Origin: Duncaniella muris
GTDB lineage: Bacteria; Bacteroidota; Bacteroidia; Bacteroidales; Muribaculaceae
Reading direction: 5' to 3'
Length of the DNA stretch: 64,000 nt
Assembly: GCF_003024805.1 (NCBI RefSeq)
Contig: NZ_PUEC01000011.1
Location: 32,046 to 96,045 of the forward strand
Part shown: piece after piece, positions 1 through 9,502 of the stretch
How positions within the stretch are numbered: the first letter of the stretch is position 1
Layout: the number at the start of each line of letters is the position of its first letter
Program-made: the position numbers and the translations under genes
Notes under the pieces: model-generated
What the model was told of the DNA's origin: nothing
Databases searched by the model: none
Seen by the model: the letters and a program-made list of their open reading frames with translations, nothing else

Positions 1-477
1 GACGGAGATTACCTGGAGCATCTGCCTGATGCCTTTGAGCGAAGAGGCGCGCCCTGACGAGGAGCTTTCTATCAGCTCGTAGAGAGCCAGAAGGAAGCGG
101 TTGACCAGATGGACTATGACGCAGACAATCAGTATGCGGAACGTGAGCGACGTAATGGTCAGCAATGTCGGATAAAGTGCGAGTGACGGCGGCAGGAAGG
201 TCTGGAGCAGGAGCACACAGGCCAGTTCGGCTACCACGCGCAGCAGACGCGGGTTGAAGAGCACATCGTCCCACTTGGCTTCCGTGTGGCTGATCAGCCG
301 GTCGATAGCCGGAATCACGTAGCGGGTGAGCGCATAGAACAGCAGCCAGGCGCATATGAGTATCGTCCCGGCTGTCAGTAAAGTGGCACAGGCGCGGAGC
401 AGGCTGTCGCCCACTCCCCACCCGTGCAGTGTTTCGGAGGTCCATTTAAGGAACCCGGCTGTCAGCTCAGGCTCCAT
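1..477 (-). CDS. MscS-family mechanosensitive ion channel, N-terminal part (cut by window edge)
   Basis: The frame is open from an ATG at 477 to the window edge, giving 159 residues. It starts [12 protein letters not shown] and has three or four hydrophobic helices (about residues 31-50, 81-96 and 103-125) with a charged stretch [12 protein letters not shown] between them, and reaches [13 protein letters not shown] at the edge. That order resembles the miniconductance (YbdG-like) branch of MscS channels, inner-membrane proteins that release solutes after hypo-osmotic shock. The pore helix and the beta domain lie outside the window, so the family call rests on the N-terminal part. The start overlaps the last 16 nt of cysS, which suggests translational coupling. 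Confidence 0.7.
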   Translation of the reverse strand, partial: MEPELTAGFLKWTSETLHGWGVGDSLLRACATLLTAGTILICAWLLFYALTRYVIPAIDRLISHTEAKWDDVLFNPRLLRVVAELACVLLLQTFLPPSLALYPTLLTITSLTFRILIVCVIVHLVNRFLLALYELIESSSSGRASSLKGIRQMLQVISV

Positions 478-1946
478 TCGGCACCGTCTTTAGTGTCTTT
501 GACCGTAAAGCCGAGAGCGGCGAGACGGTCACGGATAAGATCTGACGTGGCCCAGTCTTTCGATGCTTTGGCCTTGGCTCTTACATCAAGAAGCAGCTCT
601 ACGGCTCCCTCGAAGGGCTTGAGGGCTTCGGCTGAGTCTCCTGCCATTTCGGTGCGGACACCGAGGATGTCGACAAGGAAGGTGTCAAACACGGTCTTCA
701 GTTCGTCGATATCGGCCTGGGTCGCGGTTGCGTGTCCGTCTTTCACCTGATTGACCAGACGCAGGGCATCGAAAAGATTTGCAATGACCATAGGAGTATT
801 CATGTCATCGTCCATCGCCTCATAGCATTTGCGGCGGATGTCGCTCACGTCGATTGTAGAGCTTTCTGACGGCGTCAGCTCCTGCAGTCGGCGATAACCT
901 TCAAGCATGCGTCCGAGGGCTTTCTCAGAGGCTTTTAGAGCCTCGTTTGAGAAGTCGACGGTTCCGCGATAGTGGGCCTGGAGTATGAAGAAGCGTATGG
1001 TCATCGGCGAGTAGGGTTGTTCGAGCAGCGGATGAGTGCCGTTGAAGAACTCGTCGAGGGTTATGAAATTGCCCAGCGACTTGCCCATTTTCTTGCCGTT
1101 GATGGTGATCATGTTGTTGTGCATCCAGTAGCGCACGGTGTCATGACCGTTGTGGGCCACAGACTGGGCTATCTCGCATTCATGATGTGGGAACATGAGG
1201 TCCATGCCTCCGCCGTGGATGTCGAAGCTCTCACCGAGATATTTCTCGCCCATTGTAGAGCATTCAAGATGCCATCCGGGGAAGCCTTCGCTCCAGGGCG
1301 ATGGCCAGTGCATGATATGTTCGGGCGCGGCCTTCTTCCAGAGGGCGAAGTCGGCGGGATGGTGTTTCTGATCCTGGCCGTCGAGCTCGCGGGTGTTGCT
1401 CAGAAGTTCGTCAACGTTGCGGCCCGACAGTTTGCCGTAGGGATGGTCTCGGTTGAATTTTGGCACATCGAAATAGACGGATCCGTCCGAGATATAGGCA
1501 TAGCCGCTTTCAAGGATCTTTTTGATGTATTCGATCTGTTCGATGATGTGGCCTGACGCGTGAGGCTCGATTGAGGGCGGAAGCACGTTAAGAGCCTCCA
1601 TAGCCTTATGGTAGCGGGTCAGATAGTGCTGCACCACTTCCATCGGTTCGAGCTGTTCGAGGCGGGCTTTCTTGGCTATCTTGTCCTCGCCGTCGTCGGC
1701 ATCGTGTTCGAGATGGCCCACGTCGGTGATGTTGCGGACGTAGCGCACTTTGTAGCCCAGATGGCGCAGATAGCGGAAGAGTACGTCAAAGGTGATTGCC
1801 GGGCGGGCGTGGCCGAGATGGCCGTCGCCGTAGACTGTCGGACCGCAGACATACATGCCGACTTTGCCTTCATGCAGCGGTTTGAAAAGCTGCTTGGTGC
1901 GCGTCAGGGTGTTATAGATGGAAAAATTGTTTTCAATCAGATTCAT
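462..1946 (-). CDS. cysS: Cysteinyl-tRNA synthetase
   Basis: Charges tRNA-Cys with cysteine in the cytoplasm (class I synthetase). The 494-residue protein has the HIGH motif as HLGH (residues 43-46), the KMSKS loop as KMGKS (287-291), and the zinc ligands expected for CysRS: C34, C230 in LEC, and H255 with E257 in the FPHHE motif. Length is usual for the family (about 460-500). The ATG at 1946 gives the normal N-terminus about 30 residues before the first catalytic strand. The 3' end overlaps the start of the downstream MscS-type gene by 16 nt. KMGKS in place of KMSKS is a conservative variant. Confidence 0.97.
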   Translation of the reverse strand: MNLIENNFSIYNTLTRTKQLFKPLHEGKVGMYVCGPTVYGDGHLGHARPAITFDVLFRYLRHLGYKVRYVRNITDVGHLEHDADDGEDKIAKKARLEQLEPMEVVQHYLTRYHKAMEALNVLPPSIEPHASGHIIEQIEYIKKILESGYAYISDGSVYFDVPKFNRDHPYGKLSGRNVDELLSNTRELDGQDQKHHPADFALWKKAAPEHIMHWPSPWSEGFPGWHLECSTMGEKYLGESFDIHGGGMDLMFPHHECEIAQSVAHNGHDTVRYWMHNNMITINGKKMGKSLGNFITLDEFFNGTHPLLEQPYSPMTIRFFILQAHYRGTVDFSNEALKASEKALGRMLEGYRRLQELTPSESSTIDVSDIRRKCYEAMDDDMNTPMVIANLFDALRLVNQVKDGHATATQADIDELKTVFDTFLVDILGVRTEMAGDSAEALKPFEGAVELLLDVRAKAKASKDWATSDLIRDRLAALGFTVKDTKDGAEWSLS

Positions 1947-1971
1947 AAGTCGCTTGCGTGATAGGGGGGGA

Positions 1972-2301
1972 TCAGGCTTTTCCGCCCATGATGAAGGGGT
2001 TGGGGATCTCGCCGCCGGGGTTGCCGCCGCCGTTTACCGGGCGTTTGGGGCGGATTTCGCCGAAAGTAGCTTCGTATTTCTTCACATTTTCCATGAGTGC
2101 GCCGAGCAGGTTCTTGGCGTTTTCAGGAGTCATGATCACACGTGACTGCACTTTAGCCTGGGGCATGTTGGGTGCCATTGTGATGAAGTCGAGGAAGAAT
2201 TCATTGGCACCGTGTGAAATCACTGCGAGATTCGAGTAGATGCCTTTGGCTACTTCGGGTGAAAGTTCGATCTTTATTTCGTTGGGATTGTTGTTTGCCA
2301 T
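1972..2301 (-). CDS. DUF3467 family protein
   Basis: A 109-residue cytoplasmic protein without signal peptide. The central core, from [22 protein letters not shown] through FLDFITMAP to [14 protein letters not shown], matches the small DUF3467 family as I know it; its function is unknown. The tail is rich in Gly and Pro. The frame stays open further upstream into ubiE, but the ATG at 2301 ([10 protein letters not shown]) gives the family's usual length and leaves a 53-nt gap after ubiE. It lies between ubiE and cysS on the same strand and is probably cotranscribed with them. Confidence 0.88.
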   Translation of the reverse strand: MANNNPNEIKIELSPEVAKGIYSNLAVISHGANEFFLDFITMAPNMPQAKVQSRVIMTPENAKNLLGALMENVKKYEATFGEIRPKRPVNGGGNPGGEIPNPFIMGGKA

Positions 2302-2354
2302 TGTCGTTTTAATTTTTTTGAGGTATAAGTTTATAAGATAAGATAGATCGGATG

Positions 2355-3098
2355 CTATGTTACGGGCTTGGTTGCCGTGTAGATACAGCATGTCCCGAAG
2401 GTCATCGGTATGAAGCGGGCTCCGGTAAAGCCTGCTTCTGCCATAAGGGCGCACATGCGCTCGCGCTGCGGCACTGCGGCTATTGATTCGGGCAGATAGC
2501 TGTAGGCGCGGACATCTTTGGATACAAGCCGCCCTACAGCGGGAATGATTCCGCGGGTGTAGAGCCTGTAGAACGGTCTGACAAACGCGGATGCGGGGGT
2601 GGAAAGCTCAAGGATCACTATCCGTCCTCCGGGACGTAAGACGCGCAACATCTCGCGGTAGCCTGCGCCGAGGTCCTGAAAGTTACGGACACCGTAGGCG
2701 CAGGTGACTGAGTCAAACGAGCCGTCGGCGAAAGGTAGCGCCAGGCAGTCGGCTATGCCGAGGCTGACGCATTGCTCCAGCCCCTGCTCCGCAACTTTGC
2801 GGCGGCCTATCTCGACCATTCCTTCCGAGAGGTCAACGCCTGTGACCCCGCACGGGTTCAGGCGGCGGGCCATCAATATGGCCAGATCGCCTGTGCCGGT
2901 GGCTATGTCAAGGATCTCTCCGTGGGGTTCATGGCGCAGGAGGTCAACGGCCTTGCGCCGCCAGATGCGGTCAATGCCAAAGGTCATCGCCCGGTTCATG
3001 AAGTCATAAGCCGGGGCGATGGAGTCGAACATCTCGCGCACCTGATCAGCCTTGTGGCGGGAGTCGGAGTTGTAAGGTGTGATCTCTTCTACTTTCAA
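2355..3098 (-). CDS. ubiE: Demethylmenaquinone methyltransferase (UbiE/MenG)
   Basis: SAM-dependent methylation of demethylmenaquinone, the last step of menaquinone synthesis, which feeds anaerobic fumarate respiration in Bacteroidales. The 247-residue protein has the family N-terminus ([16 protein letters not shown]), SAM motif [15 protein letters not shown] (about 61-74), and the later UbiE signature YGVRNFQD with [14 protein letters not shown]. The start is a TTG at 3098 that overlaps the purC stop (TTGA), since the family needs the residues before MFDSIAP and no ATG lies there. The overlap implies translational coupling to purC although the pathways are unrelated. Confidence 0.95.
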   Translation of the reverse strand: MKVEEITPYNSDSRHKADQVREMFDSIAPAYDFMNRAMTFGIDRIWRRKAVDLLRHEPHGEILDIATGTGDLAILMARRLNPCGVTGVDLSEGMVEIGRRKVAEQGLEQCVSLGIADCLALPFADGSFDSVTCAYGVRNFQDLGAGYREMLRVLRPGGRIVILELSTPASAFVRPFYRLYTRGIIPAVGRLVSKDVRAYSYLPESIAAVPQRERMCALMAEAGFTGARFIPMTFGTCCIYTATKPVT

Positions 3099-4048
3099 GG
3101 ATTCAGAGTGTTGAGGCAGTCGAGCACGTTGCGTGCGATGCGGTCGTCAAGATGCTCTTCGGGAGCGGGAACGAATTTCTCGCCGGTGATGTGTTCGTAA
3201 AGCTCGATATAGCGTTCAGAGACTTCATTGCAGAATTCATCGGTCATTTCAGGCACCTGCTGGCCTTCCTTGCCCATGAAGCCGTGGTCCATAAGCCACT
3301 CGCGCACGAATTCTTTGGAGAGCTGGCGCTGGGGTTCGCCCTTGGCGAGGCGTTCCTCATAGCCTTCGGCATAGAAATAGCGTGAGGAGTCGGGGGTGTG
3401 GATCTCGTCGATGAGGATGACTTTTCCGTCACGCAGGCCGAATTCATATTTGGTGTCGACGAGGATCAGACCTTTTTCAGCAGCCATTTCCGAGCCGCGT
3501 TTGAAGAGGGCGCGGGTGTAGGCGGCCATAGTGTCGAACTGTTCCTCGGTCACGATGCCCTGGGCGATGGCTTCCTCGCGCGAGATGTTTTCATCGTGTC
3601 CGGCATCGGCTTTGGTGGTCGGGGTGATGATCGGTTCGGGGAAACGCTGGTTTTCCACCATTCCTTCGGGGAGCTTGACGCCGCAGAGTTCACGCATGCC
3701 GTTTTTGTATTCACGCCAGGCGCTTCCTGCGAGATAGCCGCGGATAATCATTTCCAGACGCAGGCCTTCGCAGCGGTAGCCCACGGTCACCATCGGGTCG
3801 GGAACCGCAATCTTCCAGTTGGGAACGATATCAGCGGTAGCGTCGAGAAACGAAGCTGCGATCTGATTGAGTGCCTGCCCCTTGTAGGGTATTCCTTTGG
3901 GTAGAATTACGTCGAAAGCCGAGATGCGGTCGGTTGCGACCATGACAAGCAGATCGTCATTGATGGTGTAGACGTCGCGTACTTTGCCGTGGTAGACAGC
4001 GGTCTGTCCCGGAAAGTTGAAATCGGTGTTGACCAGGGTTGTAGCCAT
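3095..4048 (-). CDS. purC: Phosphoribosylaminoimidazole-succinocarboxamide synthase
   Basis: Joins aspartate to CAIR with ATP to give SAICAR in purine synthesis. At 317 residues it is the longer form common in Bacteroidetes and eukaryotes, not the ~240-residue E. coli type. Motifs seen: YHGKVRDVY near the N-terminus, [12 protein letters not shown], the SAICAR synthetase signature [25 protein letters not shown] and [12 protein letters not shown]. The ATG at 4048 is preceded by a TAAATTTG -7 box at 4089-4096 (minus strand), consistent with a ~40-nt leader. It is the first gene of the purC-ubiE-DUF3467-cysS-mscS series. Confidence 0.97.
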   Translation of the reverse strand: MATTLVNTDFNFPGQTAVYHGKVRDVYTINDDLLVMVATDRISAFDVILPKGIPYKGQALNQIAASFLDATADIVPNWKIAVPDPMVTVGYRCEGLRLEMIIRGYLAGSAWREYKNGMRELCGVKLPEGMVENQRFPEPIITPTTKADAGHDENISREEAIAQGIVTEEQFDTMAAYTRALFKRGSEMAAEKGLILVDTKYEFGLRDGKVILIDEIHTPDSSRYFYAEGYEERLAKGEPQRQLSKEFVREWLMDHGFMGKEGQQVPEMTDEFCNEVSERYIELYEHITGEKFVPAPEEHLDDRIARNVLDCLNTLNP

Positions 4049-4088
4049 AGTGATTGGGAAAATGAATGGTTGTGTTTGTTGATTGCTG

Positions 4089-4096
4089 CAAATTTA
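4089..4096 (-). promoter_or_regulatory. Probable -7 box of the purC promoter
   Basis: On the minus strand the sequence reads TAAATTTG followed by C, 40 nt before the purC ATG. It fits the Bacteroidetes -7 consensus TAnnTTTG. I see no clear -33 TTTG at 19-20 nt. Confidence 0.5.
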
Positions 4097-4107
4097 CAAA
4101 AAATTGC

Positions 4108-4206
4108 GGTAAAAAACCTGCCGCCACCGGAATAAACATGATGATTTTTCAGGCCGCTCTGTAAAGAGGCGTGAGCATCGCATGATTCCGTGTTGACGGC
4201 AGGTTT
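4108..4206 (-). terminator. Long-arm inverted repeat, possible terminator of the pectinase gene
   Basis: AAAACCTGCCG pairs with CGGCAGGTTTT at 4196-4206 across a loop of about 70 nt. Read on the minus strand the second arm ends in a T-rich tract, as an intrinsic terminator would. It lies after the pectinesterase stop and overlaps the upstream side of the purC promoter. The long loop makes this uncertain. Confidence 0.35.
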
Positions 4207-4240
4207 TATAATTTTCGATAGATTGCTGTCAGACAGCTTC

Positions 4241-7200
4241 TCAGAGTTTGATCTTCAGTGTGACGGGAGTGATGGAGCGTGACGAGACGCGCAGCAGCAG
4301 GATTCCTTCTGGCAGATGGGCGAGGCTTGTCTCGGCTGAAGAGATGGTCTGCATGGCTATGCGGCGACCGTCGATACCGTAGACCTCAAGCAGAGCGCCT
4401 ATGCTGGTTTCGCCCACGCGGAGGCTGCGGCTCGCACTATCATAGTCTATTCGGTTGTCGACACTGATATTGCCGATCGAGCTTTCGCGGAAGTCATTGT
4501 CGGAGAGTTCGCCCATCAGCGAATTGAGCCACACTTCAAGCGCGGTGTAGCCCTCAGCGTTGACCAGGTTGTTGTCAGGTGTGGTCGGGTCGAGGTTGTT
4601 GGCCTTTTCCCATTCATCGGGCATTCCGTCACCGTCGGTGTCGGCCGGAATTGTGTAGTCGCTGCGGTAGGGGAAGAAGCCTTCTGCATCGGCTTCGGTG
4701 TCGATCATGCCCATCCCGGCGCCTGCGAAGTCACCGCTGAATGTGACCTTGCCGTTTTTCACATCGTCAGCCACACGGCGTTCTACTTTGTCGCGGTTGA
4801 TGGTGCCTGCTTTCTCGACTACGGTCTTGAAGGCTTCTTCGGCGCTCTGTATGTCATAAAGCATATAGTTTTCCGGTATATATCTGCCGGTCGGACCGAG
4901 GGCGGAGTGCTGATACCAGGGGGTTGCGGTGACAATGCGCCGGTCGGCGCGGATGTCGGCAAGCGTGTAGCTTCCCTCAACGGCTATGGCAGTCCAGTTG
5001 TCGGCGTTGGCCGAGGGGAATCCTTCGGCTATATTGCCGTTGATATACCATTTGGCCGGGCCCCATGAAGTGGCTCCGCTGCGGGCATAGCTTGAGTTTA
5101 CGAATTCGATGCGGGTCTTGTCTGACCATGGTCCGGGCTTGTAATAGTTGTTTATGAAGTTGCATTCATGGACTGAGTTCAGTCCGGTGTAGTTTGACAC
5201 CGGAGCTGTGTTTTCGCCACCATAGCAGCCTCCGCGTTTGCCATAGTTGTAGTTGACGTTGTTGACATATTCCATGAACACCACGTGGTCCTCGCCGCGG
5301 GCTCCGTTGAAACGTGGCGAACGGGAATTGTTGTGGGCAAGAAGATTGTGGTGGTAGGTGGCAGGCGATCCGCCCCACTGGCAGGCATAGCCGCGCTCGT
5401 CTTTGACGTGGCCGGCGTTATAGAGGCCTTCGTGTAACATGGAATACTGCACGGTCAGGAAGTGTGAGTCGGCGGTGTTCATGTTTTCCTCTGTCGACCA
5501 TCCGAAGGAGCAGTGGTCGAAAATAAAGTTCGAGCAGTTTTCGGCTCCGAGGGCGTTGTTGGCTATGATCTGGCCTGACATGTCTTTCTGCCCGATGCGG
5601 AAACGCATGTTGCGGACAATGAAGTTCTGTGATCCGCCAACGTTGAGTTTGTTACGGGTGATGACGATTCCTTCGCCGGGAGCGGTCTGTCCGGCCAAGG
5701 TCCAGTTGGCTCTTTTCACATTCAGGGGGCTTGCCAGAGCTATGTCACCGCTGACTTCGAAGATGATTGTCAGTGGCTCGCCTTTGTGCTGGTCGAATGC
5801 CCAGCGGAGTGTTCCGGCTGTGCCGTCATCGGCAGTCGAGGTGACTTTGACCACCTTGCCGCCGCGTCCGCCGGTGGCATATTTTCCGAATCCTTCGGCT
5901 GTCGGGAAGGCCATGAGACGGGCTGCCTCGCTTGCGCTGACGGCTTTCGTGGTGACGCCGTGGCGTGAAATGGATGCCACGCTGAATTCAGAGGCTTCTG
6001 CTCCGGCGGGGAGCGTATAGCTTGTCTCCACGCTCAGACAATCCATTTTGCCGTTGCGGTATATGATGTAACCCGCTGCATCTTCTCCGCTCTCCCAGGA
6101 AAATGACGAAGGGCTTATGGTGAAGTTGCAGGGTTCGGCGGTGCCGCTTAGTATTGTTTTGAAGTCAAAGGGTATCTCTGATGCTTTTTTGAACAGGAAC
6201 TCAGGACTGATGTAGGCGGCGACTTCCGCGTCTGAAGCCTGGCTGGAGAAGGCGGCGCGGCGCGAAATGTCGGCCGGAGAGCCGTCGGCGTTGAGGTTTT
6301 TGTATTCGTAAAGCGACGCTGAGTTTTCCGATCCGTTCCAGTCTTTCCAGCCTTCAGCCTTTATGTGATTGCCGAGGCGGCAGTTCAGGAACATGCTTCC
6401 GGAATTCACCTTCCAGGGACGGCCGAGGTAATAGGTTGAGGCTCCTGTGCCTTCGCCGGCCATAATGTTGCAGCTGTTGAAGAAGAGCCCTGCGCGGAAT
6501 GCCTGTGCAGAGAGTTCGGGATAGAATGTGCGGTTGAGGGTCAGTCCGGCTTCAGCAGGAGCGGTGATGTAGCCGCCATTGGGGTTGTAGAGGCAGATGA
6601 TGTCGCAGCCTTCGAACCATTCCAGGCCTCCGTCATAGATGAAGTCAGTTGAGCCGCTGATCTTGCAGCCGGTGAAGTAACCGCGGGCACCGGTGTTGGC
6701 TTTATATGTGTCCTGGAAGCCTTCGAGGATGCAGTTTTTGAACAGATGGGCGTCAGCTGCGGTGTAGAGTGCTTCGGCCTGTCCGACATTGCCTGAGGTG
6801 TTGCGGATGGTGAGGTTTTCGGCGTAGAAGCGTTCGGTGAACACGTTGAGGGCCGCGCAGTCGGTGTAACTGTTGCCGCTTGAGCCTCCGCGGTTGACTG
6901 ATGATGTCAGAATAGTCGTTGCGGCATCGGCGCCGATGAGGGAGATGAATTTATTGTGATTCTCCTTGGTGCCGGCGTAGATGTTTTCGTCATAGATGCC
7001 TGGAGCTATGTATATTATGCCTCTCGTTCCGTCAGGAACGGCGTTGATGGCGGCCTGTATAGTGCTGTAGTCGCCTGAACCGTCGGGATTGACATAGAGC
7101 AGGGTGACGGGCGCGTTTTCATCAGGCGCAGGCTTCTGGTTGCCTTCCTGGGTGAATCCGAATTTGCTGAGGTCGCTGAGTTCGCCCACATCTCCTACCG

Positions 7201-8173
7201 GATTGGCTTTGGCATAGTCGGCCTGCTCGGCGCTTATGCGGTCGCCGAATATCTGGAGCTTGTGAACTCTCGGTGCCTGCTTTGTTGCCAGCGGGTCTAT
7301 GGCCTGCCAGTCAAACGGCGCTTTCTGCACCTGGTCATCGGCATTAGCCTTGCCGTCGCCGTCCCACACGCGCCAGCGCAGTGACACGTCATGGCGGTCA
7401 ATGACATTTTCCATGAAGTAACCCTGGTCGGAGAATACGGTCCAGCCTTGTTTCTGCTTTTCGGAACCGGCCCAGACGAGCGGCTTCCACTCTCCGTCAC
7501 CGATTTTGATGTCGCACTTTATGCCTCTGCCCCATGAAGTGGATGACCATGACCACTGGATGCGTTCCACATAAGGTATGTGGTCTATCTCCATCCATCC
7601 GTGGAGAGAGGAGGTCTTGTCAAGAGAGGCTCCACGACACATCTGCACGAAGCCTGCTTCGCCTTTGGCCGGACGGCCGTTTTCATAAACCACATTGTCT
7701 TCGAGCATCACCGTGTGGCCCGGACTTTTCCAGTCGTTGTACCCATAGTCGGGTCTGCCAGGGGCCGATTCATTGTGGTAGAACTGGCGGCTGAATGCGG
7801 CAGTAGCGGCCGCAGAACCTCCGTTTGATGCTTTGGTGGCAAAGGTGCAGTTGTGGAACAGCACCGGATAGGTCACTCCTTCTGTCCCGATGACCGGCAC
7901 GTTTATTATGGCGTTGACATAGGTGTCATCAGCCCATTCCGGACACGCTCTTCCGGTCCATTTGTCCGGATTGGAGGGGTCCTTAGGCCATGTGTCGGGC
8001 CATGATGTGTCTGAAAAGTTTATGTCAATGATTTTGGGTGATGTTGAAGCGTTGCTCCACTTTTCAACCGCTCCATCCGGATCTGAGACGGCAGCACTTG
8101 CCGGCAGCGGTAGGCATTGCAGACCGGAGGCCAGGAGTGCTCCCGCCATTAAATAGCGGTAAATTTGTTTCAT
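4241..8173 (-). CDS. Secreted pectinesterase (CE8)-pectate lyase (PL1) fusion with type IX sorting domain
   Basis: A 1310-residue exported enzyme predicted to remove methyl esters from pectin and cleave the resulting polygalacturonate. Order: signal peptide (about 1-28, MKQIYRYLMAGALLASG...), an N-terminal beta-rich region (30-340), a CE8 pectin methylesterase domain (about 355-640) with the expected Q in GQAEAL, D in FQDTY, D in STDFIYDG and R in YLGRPW, an FN3-like linker, a PL1-type parallel beta-helix from about 756 (FGKYATGGRGGKV), a Ca-binding DTDGDGMPDEWE repeat near 1178, and a C-terminal domain ending LLLRVSSRSITPVTLKIKL that looks like a type IX sorting signal. The ATG at 8173 was preferred over longer frames because the signal peptide starts there. 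Confidence 0.9.
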   Translation of the reverse strand: MKQIYRYLMAGALLASGLQCLPLPASAAVSDPDGAVEKWSNASTSPKIIDINFSDTSWPDTWPKDPSNPDKWTGRACPEWADDTYVNAIINVPVIGTEGVTYPVLFHNCTFATKASNGGSAAATAAFSRQFYHNESAPGRPDYGYNDWKSPGHTVMLEDNVVYENGRPAKGEAGFVQMCRGASLDKTSSLHGWMEIDHIPYVERIQWSWSSTSWGRGIKCDIKIGDGEWKPLVWAGSEKQKQGWTVFSDQGYFMENVIDRHDVSLRWRVWDGDGKANADDQVQKAPFDWQAIDPLATKQAPRVHKLQIFGDRISAEQADYAKANPVGDVGELSDLSKFGFTQEGNQKPAPDENAPVTLLYVNPDGSGDYSTIQAAINAVPDGTRGIIYIAPGIYDENIYAGTKENHNKFISLIGADAATTILTSSVNRGGSSGNSYTDCAALNVFTERFYAENLTIRNTSGNVGQAEALYTAADAHLFKNCILEGFQDTYKANTGARGYFTGCKISGSTDFIYDGGLEWFEGCDIICLYNPNGGYITAPAEAGLTLNRTFYPELSAQAFRAGLFFNSCNIMAGEGTGASTYYLGRPWKVNSGSMFLNCRLGNHIKAEGWKDWNGSENSASLYEYKNLNADGSPADISRRAAFSSQASDAEVAAYISPEFLFKKASEIPFDFKTILSGTAEPCNFTISPSSFSWESGEDAAGYIIYRNGKMDCLSVETSYTLPAGAEASEFSVASISRHGVTTKAVSASEAARLMAFPTAEGFGKYATGGRGGKVVKVTSTADDGTAGTLRWAFDQHKGEPLTIIFEVSGDIALASPLNVKRANWTLAGQTAPGEGIVITRNKLNVGGSQNFIVRNMRFRIGQKDMSGQIIANNALGAENCSNFIFDHCSFGWSTEENMNTADSHFLTVQYSMLHEGLYNAGHVKDERGYACQWGGSPATYHHNLLAHNNSRSPRFNGARGEDHVVFMEYVNNVNYNYGKRGGCYGGENTAPVSNYTGLNSVHECNFINNYYKPGPWSDKTRIEFVNSSYARSGATSWGPAKWYINGNIAEGFPSANADNWTAIAVEGSYTLADIRADRRIVTATPWYQHSALGPTGRYIPENYMLYDIQSAEEAFKTVVEKAGTINRDKVERRVADDVKNGKVTFSGDFAGAGMGMIDTEADAEGFFPYRSDYTIPADTDGDGMPDEWEKANNLDPTTPDNNLVNAEGYTALEVWLNSLMGELSDNDFRESSIGNISVDNRIDYDSASRSLRVGETSIGALLEVYGIDGRRIAMQTISSAETSLAHLPEGILLLRVSSRSITPVTLKIKL

Positions 8174-8270
8174 GTGTAATGATTTGGAAGGCATATGAAA
8201 GATAATTAAGGGTGTCGGATTATAATTGGTGTCTGATGTATAATTAAATAAATTGCCTGATGTCTGTTGA

Positions 8271-8316
8271 AAAAAACACTTGCCCAGGACCGTGTTTAGC
8301 CGGTCGGCAGGGCAAG
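8271..8316 (-). terminator. Intrinsic terminator after the TPR gene
   Basis: On the minus strand CTTGCCC pairs with GGGCAAG and the inner GACCG with CGGTC, followed by a TGTTTTTTT tract. It closes transcription of the TPR gene before the pectinase gene begins on the same strand. Confidence 0.75.
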
Positions 8317-8357
8317 CGTCTGTATTGTTGTTTGAAATTGAATGCGCTGGATGTGCT

Positions 8358-9044
8358 TTATTTTGCAGCGGCGTCTTTGGCGCGTTCGAGATATTTCTGC
8401 ATGTCCACACCGATCTCGGCTCCGTAGTTGGGATATTCCTTTACGATCTGCTCGTAGACGGTGGCTTCAGCCTTGTAGTCTTTCTGTTCGCGGAGCACTG
8501 TGGCTTCCTTGAGAAGGAACGCGGGTGTGTAGTGGGGATTGTTGTCAGAGATCTTCACTGCGCTCTTGTAGCATTCGATGGCCTGGGGATACTGCTTGAG
8601 GTTTACATAGCAGTCACCTTCAAGTGATTTTGCAGCGGCGCCGATGATTGATTCTGTGGCATCATAATTTTTAAGGTGATTGAGCGCGTCCTCATATTTG
8701 CCCTGCTTGTAGAGAAGGATAGCGGCGTTGAGGTTGGCAAGGTTGCCGGCAGAGTAGCCGTGGTCGGCTGCCACCTGCTGGTATTTGGCGAGGGCTATCG
8801 AGTCGTTGCCCATCAGAAGTTCCATGTCGGCCTGGCCGAGGGCATTGTTGGCGGCGTTTTGTCCGGGCTGGCGGATGGCATAGACGTAGATCAGGACAGC
8901 TGCTACGACTGCGGCCACTGCGATGCACGACCATACGATGATTTTAGGGTTGCTCTGCACCTTTTCGCCGAGGCCGGTGAGAGTGTCGTTTACCTCGTCG
9001 ATAGAGGTGTGGATCTGTTCGTTGTTGGGCTTGTTATTTGCCAT
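8358..9044 (-). CDS. Membrane-anchored tetratricopeptide repeat protein
   Basis: 228 residues. A short polar N-terminus is followed by one transmembrane helix (about 33-57, IIVWSCIAVAAVVAAVLIYVY) and then a periplasmic region of TPR-like helix pairs (for example ALAKYQQVAADHGYSAGN, AAILLYKQGKYEDALNHL, YPQAIECYKSAVKI). The layout resembles the YfgM-like TPR proteins linked to secretion or envelope chaperoning in other bacteria; the exact role here is unknown. A minus-strand TAATTTTG box at 9128-9135 could be its -7 element. It stands alone between a terminator and the divergent tRNA-Pro. Confidence 0.85.
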   Translation of the reverse strand: MANNKPNNEQIHTSIDEVNDTLTGLGEKVQSNPKIIVWSCIAVAAVVAAVLIYVYAIRQPGQNAANNALGQADMELLMGNDSIALAKYQQVAADHGYSAGNLANLNAAILLYKQGKYEDALNHLKNYDATESIIGAAAKSLEGDCYVNLKQYPQAIECYKSAVKISDNNPHYTPAFLLKEATVLREQKDYKAEATVYEQIVKEYPNYGAEIGVDMQKYLERAKDAAAK

Positions 9045-9127
9045 TGTTATGTGATTCGTTTTTGATTTATTCAGATTCCGGTGCGACTAAAAGCCTTGTT
9101 TTTAGCTCGTTGTCGCGTTCCAAAGTG

Positions 9128-9135
9128 CAAAATTA
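9128..9135 (-). promoter_or_regulatory. Possible -7 box of the TPR gene promoter
   Basis: The minus strand reads TAATTTTG followed by CA, 84 nt before the TPR gene start. It fits TAnnTTTG; a good -33 box was not seen. Confidence 0.4.
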
Positions 9136-9230
9136 ATACATATTCTCCAATAAATGAAATTTTTAGCCTGATTTTTGACCGCTGTCTGTCGGATTCTTCA
9201 CTGATTTTTGGTGTTCACATGTGTCAGGGG

Positions 9231-9261
9231 TTGCACAATTGAAAAATAATGTCTAACTTTG
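9231..9261 (+). promoter_or_regulatory. tRNA-Pro promoter (TTGC-N19-TAACTTTG)
   Basis: TTGC at 9231-9234 and TAACTTTG at 9254-9261 are separated by exactly 19 nt, the Bacteroidetes primary sigma factor layout. The tRNA starts 12 nt after the -7 box. The tRNA-Ala promoter on the other strand has the same TTGC-N19 form. Confidence 0.8.
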
Positions 9262-9273
9262 CACCCATAGTTC

Positions 9274-9348
9274 CGGGGCGTAGCGCAGTCCGGTTAGCGC
9301 ACCTGCTTTGGGAGCAGGGGGTCGCGAGTTCGAATCCCGCCACCCCGA
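9274..9348 (+). tRNA. tRNA-Pro (anticodon TGG)
   Basis: A full cloverleaf can be drawn: acceptor CGGGGCG with CACCCCG, D-arm GCGC...GCGC, anticodon stem CCTGC/GCAGG with loop TTTGGGA giving anticodon TGG, variable loop GGGTC, and T-arm with TTCGAAT. CCA is not encoded. Two non-Watson-Crick positions appear, C6-A67 in the acceptor stem and A52-C62 in the T stem. A terminator follows 13 nt later. Confidence 0.95.
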
Positions 9349-9361
9349 CGAACATTTCAGC

Positions 9362-9402
9362 CGCAGGCTTCAGATCGCAAGATCCGAGGCCTGCGCTTTT
9401 TT
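9362..9402 (+). terminator. Intrinsic terminator after tRNA-Pro
   Basis: A 15-bp stem with a single A-C mismatch (9362-9376 with 9381-9395), a GCAA tetraloop and a run of six T at 9397-9402. It ends the tRNA-Pro transcript before the amino-acid antiporter gene. Confidence 0.9.
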
Positions 9403-9502
9403 ATATAGGTGAGATGGCTGATTCATTGGCCTTATGCAAACCTTTGCCAAGGCGGGTGCGTTGAAAAAATAAGTCTGGATATGAATATACAAAAATAGGC
9501 TT

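Noticed and set aside
972..1556. Long frame antisense to cysS
   Set aside because: Lies wholly within cysS on the other strand; no domain seen, typical of G+C-rich shadow frames.
1957..1975. ATAGGGGGGGATC near cysS as a third G8 element
   Set aside because: Only seven G, lacks TTAACTATT, and has no -7 box at the right distance.
8174..8410. N-terminal extension of the pectinase frame
   Set aside because: The extra 79 residues have no signal peptide at their start, while a clear one begins at 8173; part of the stretch is the terminator and the end of the TPR gene.
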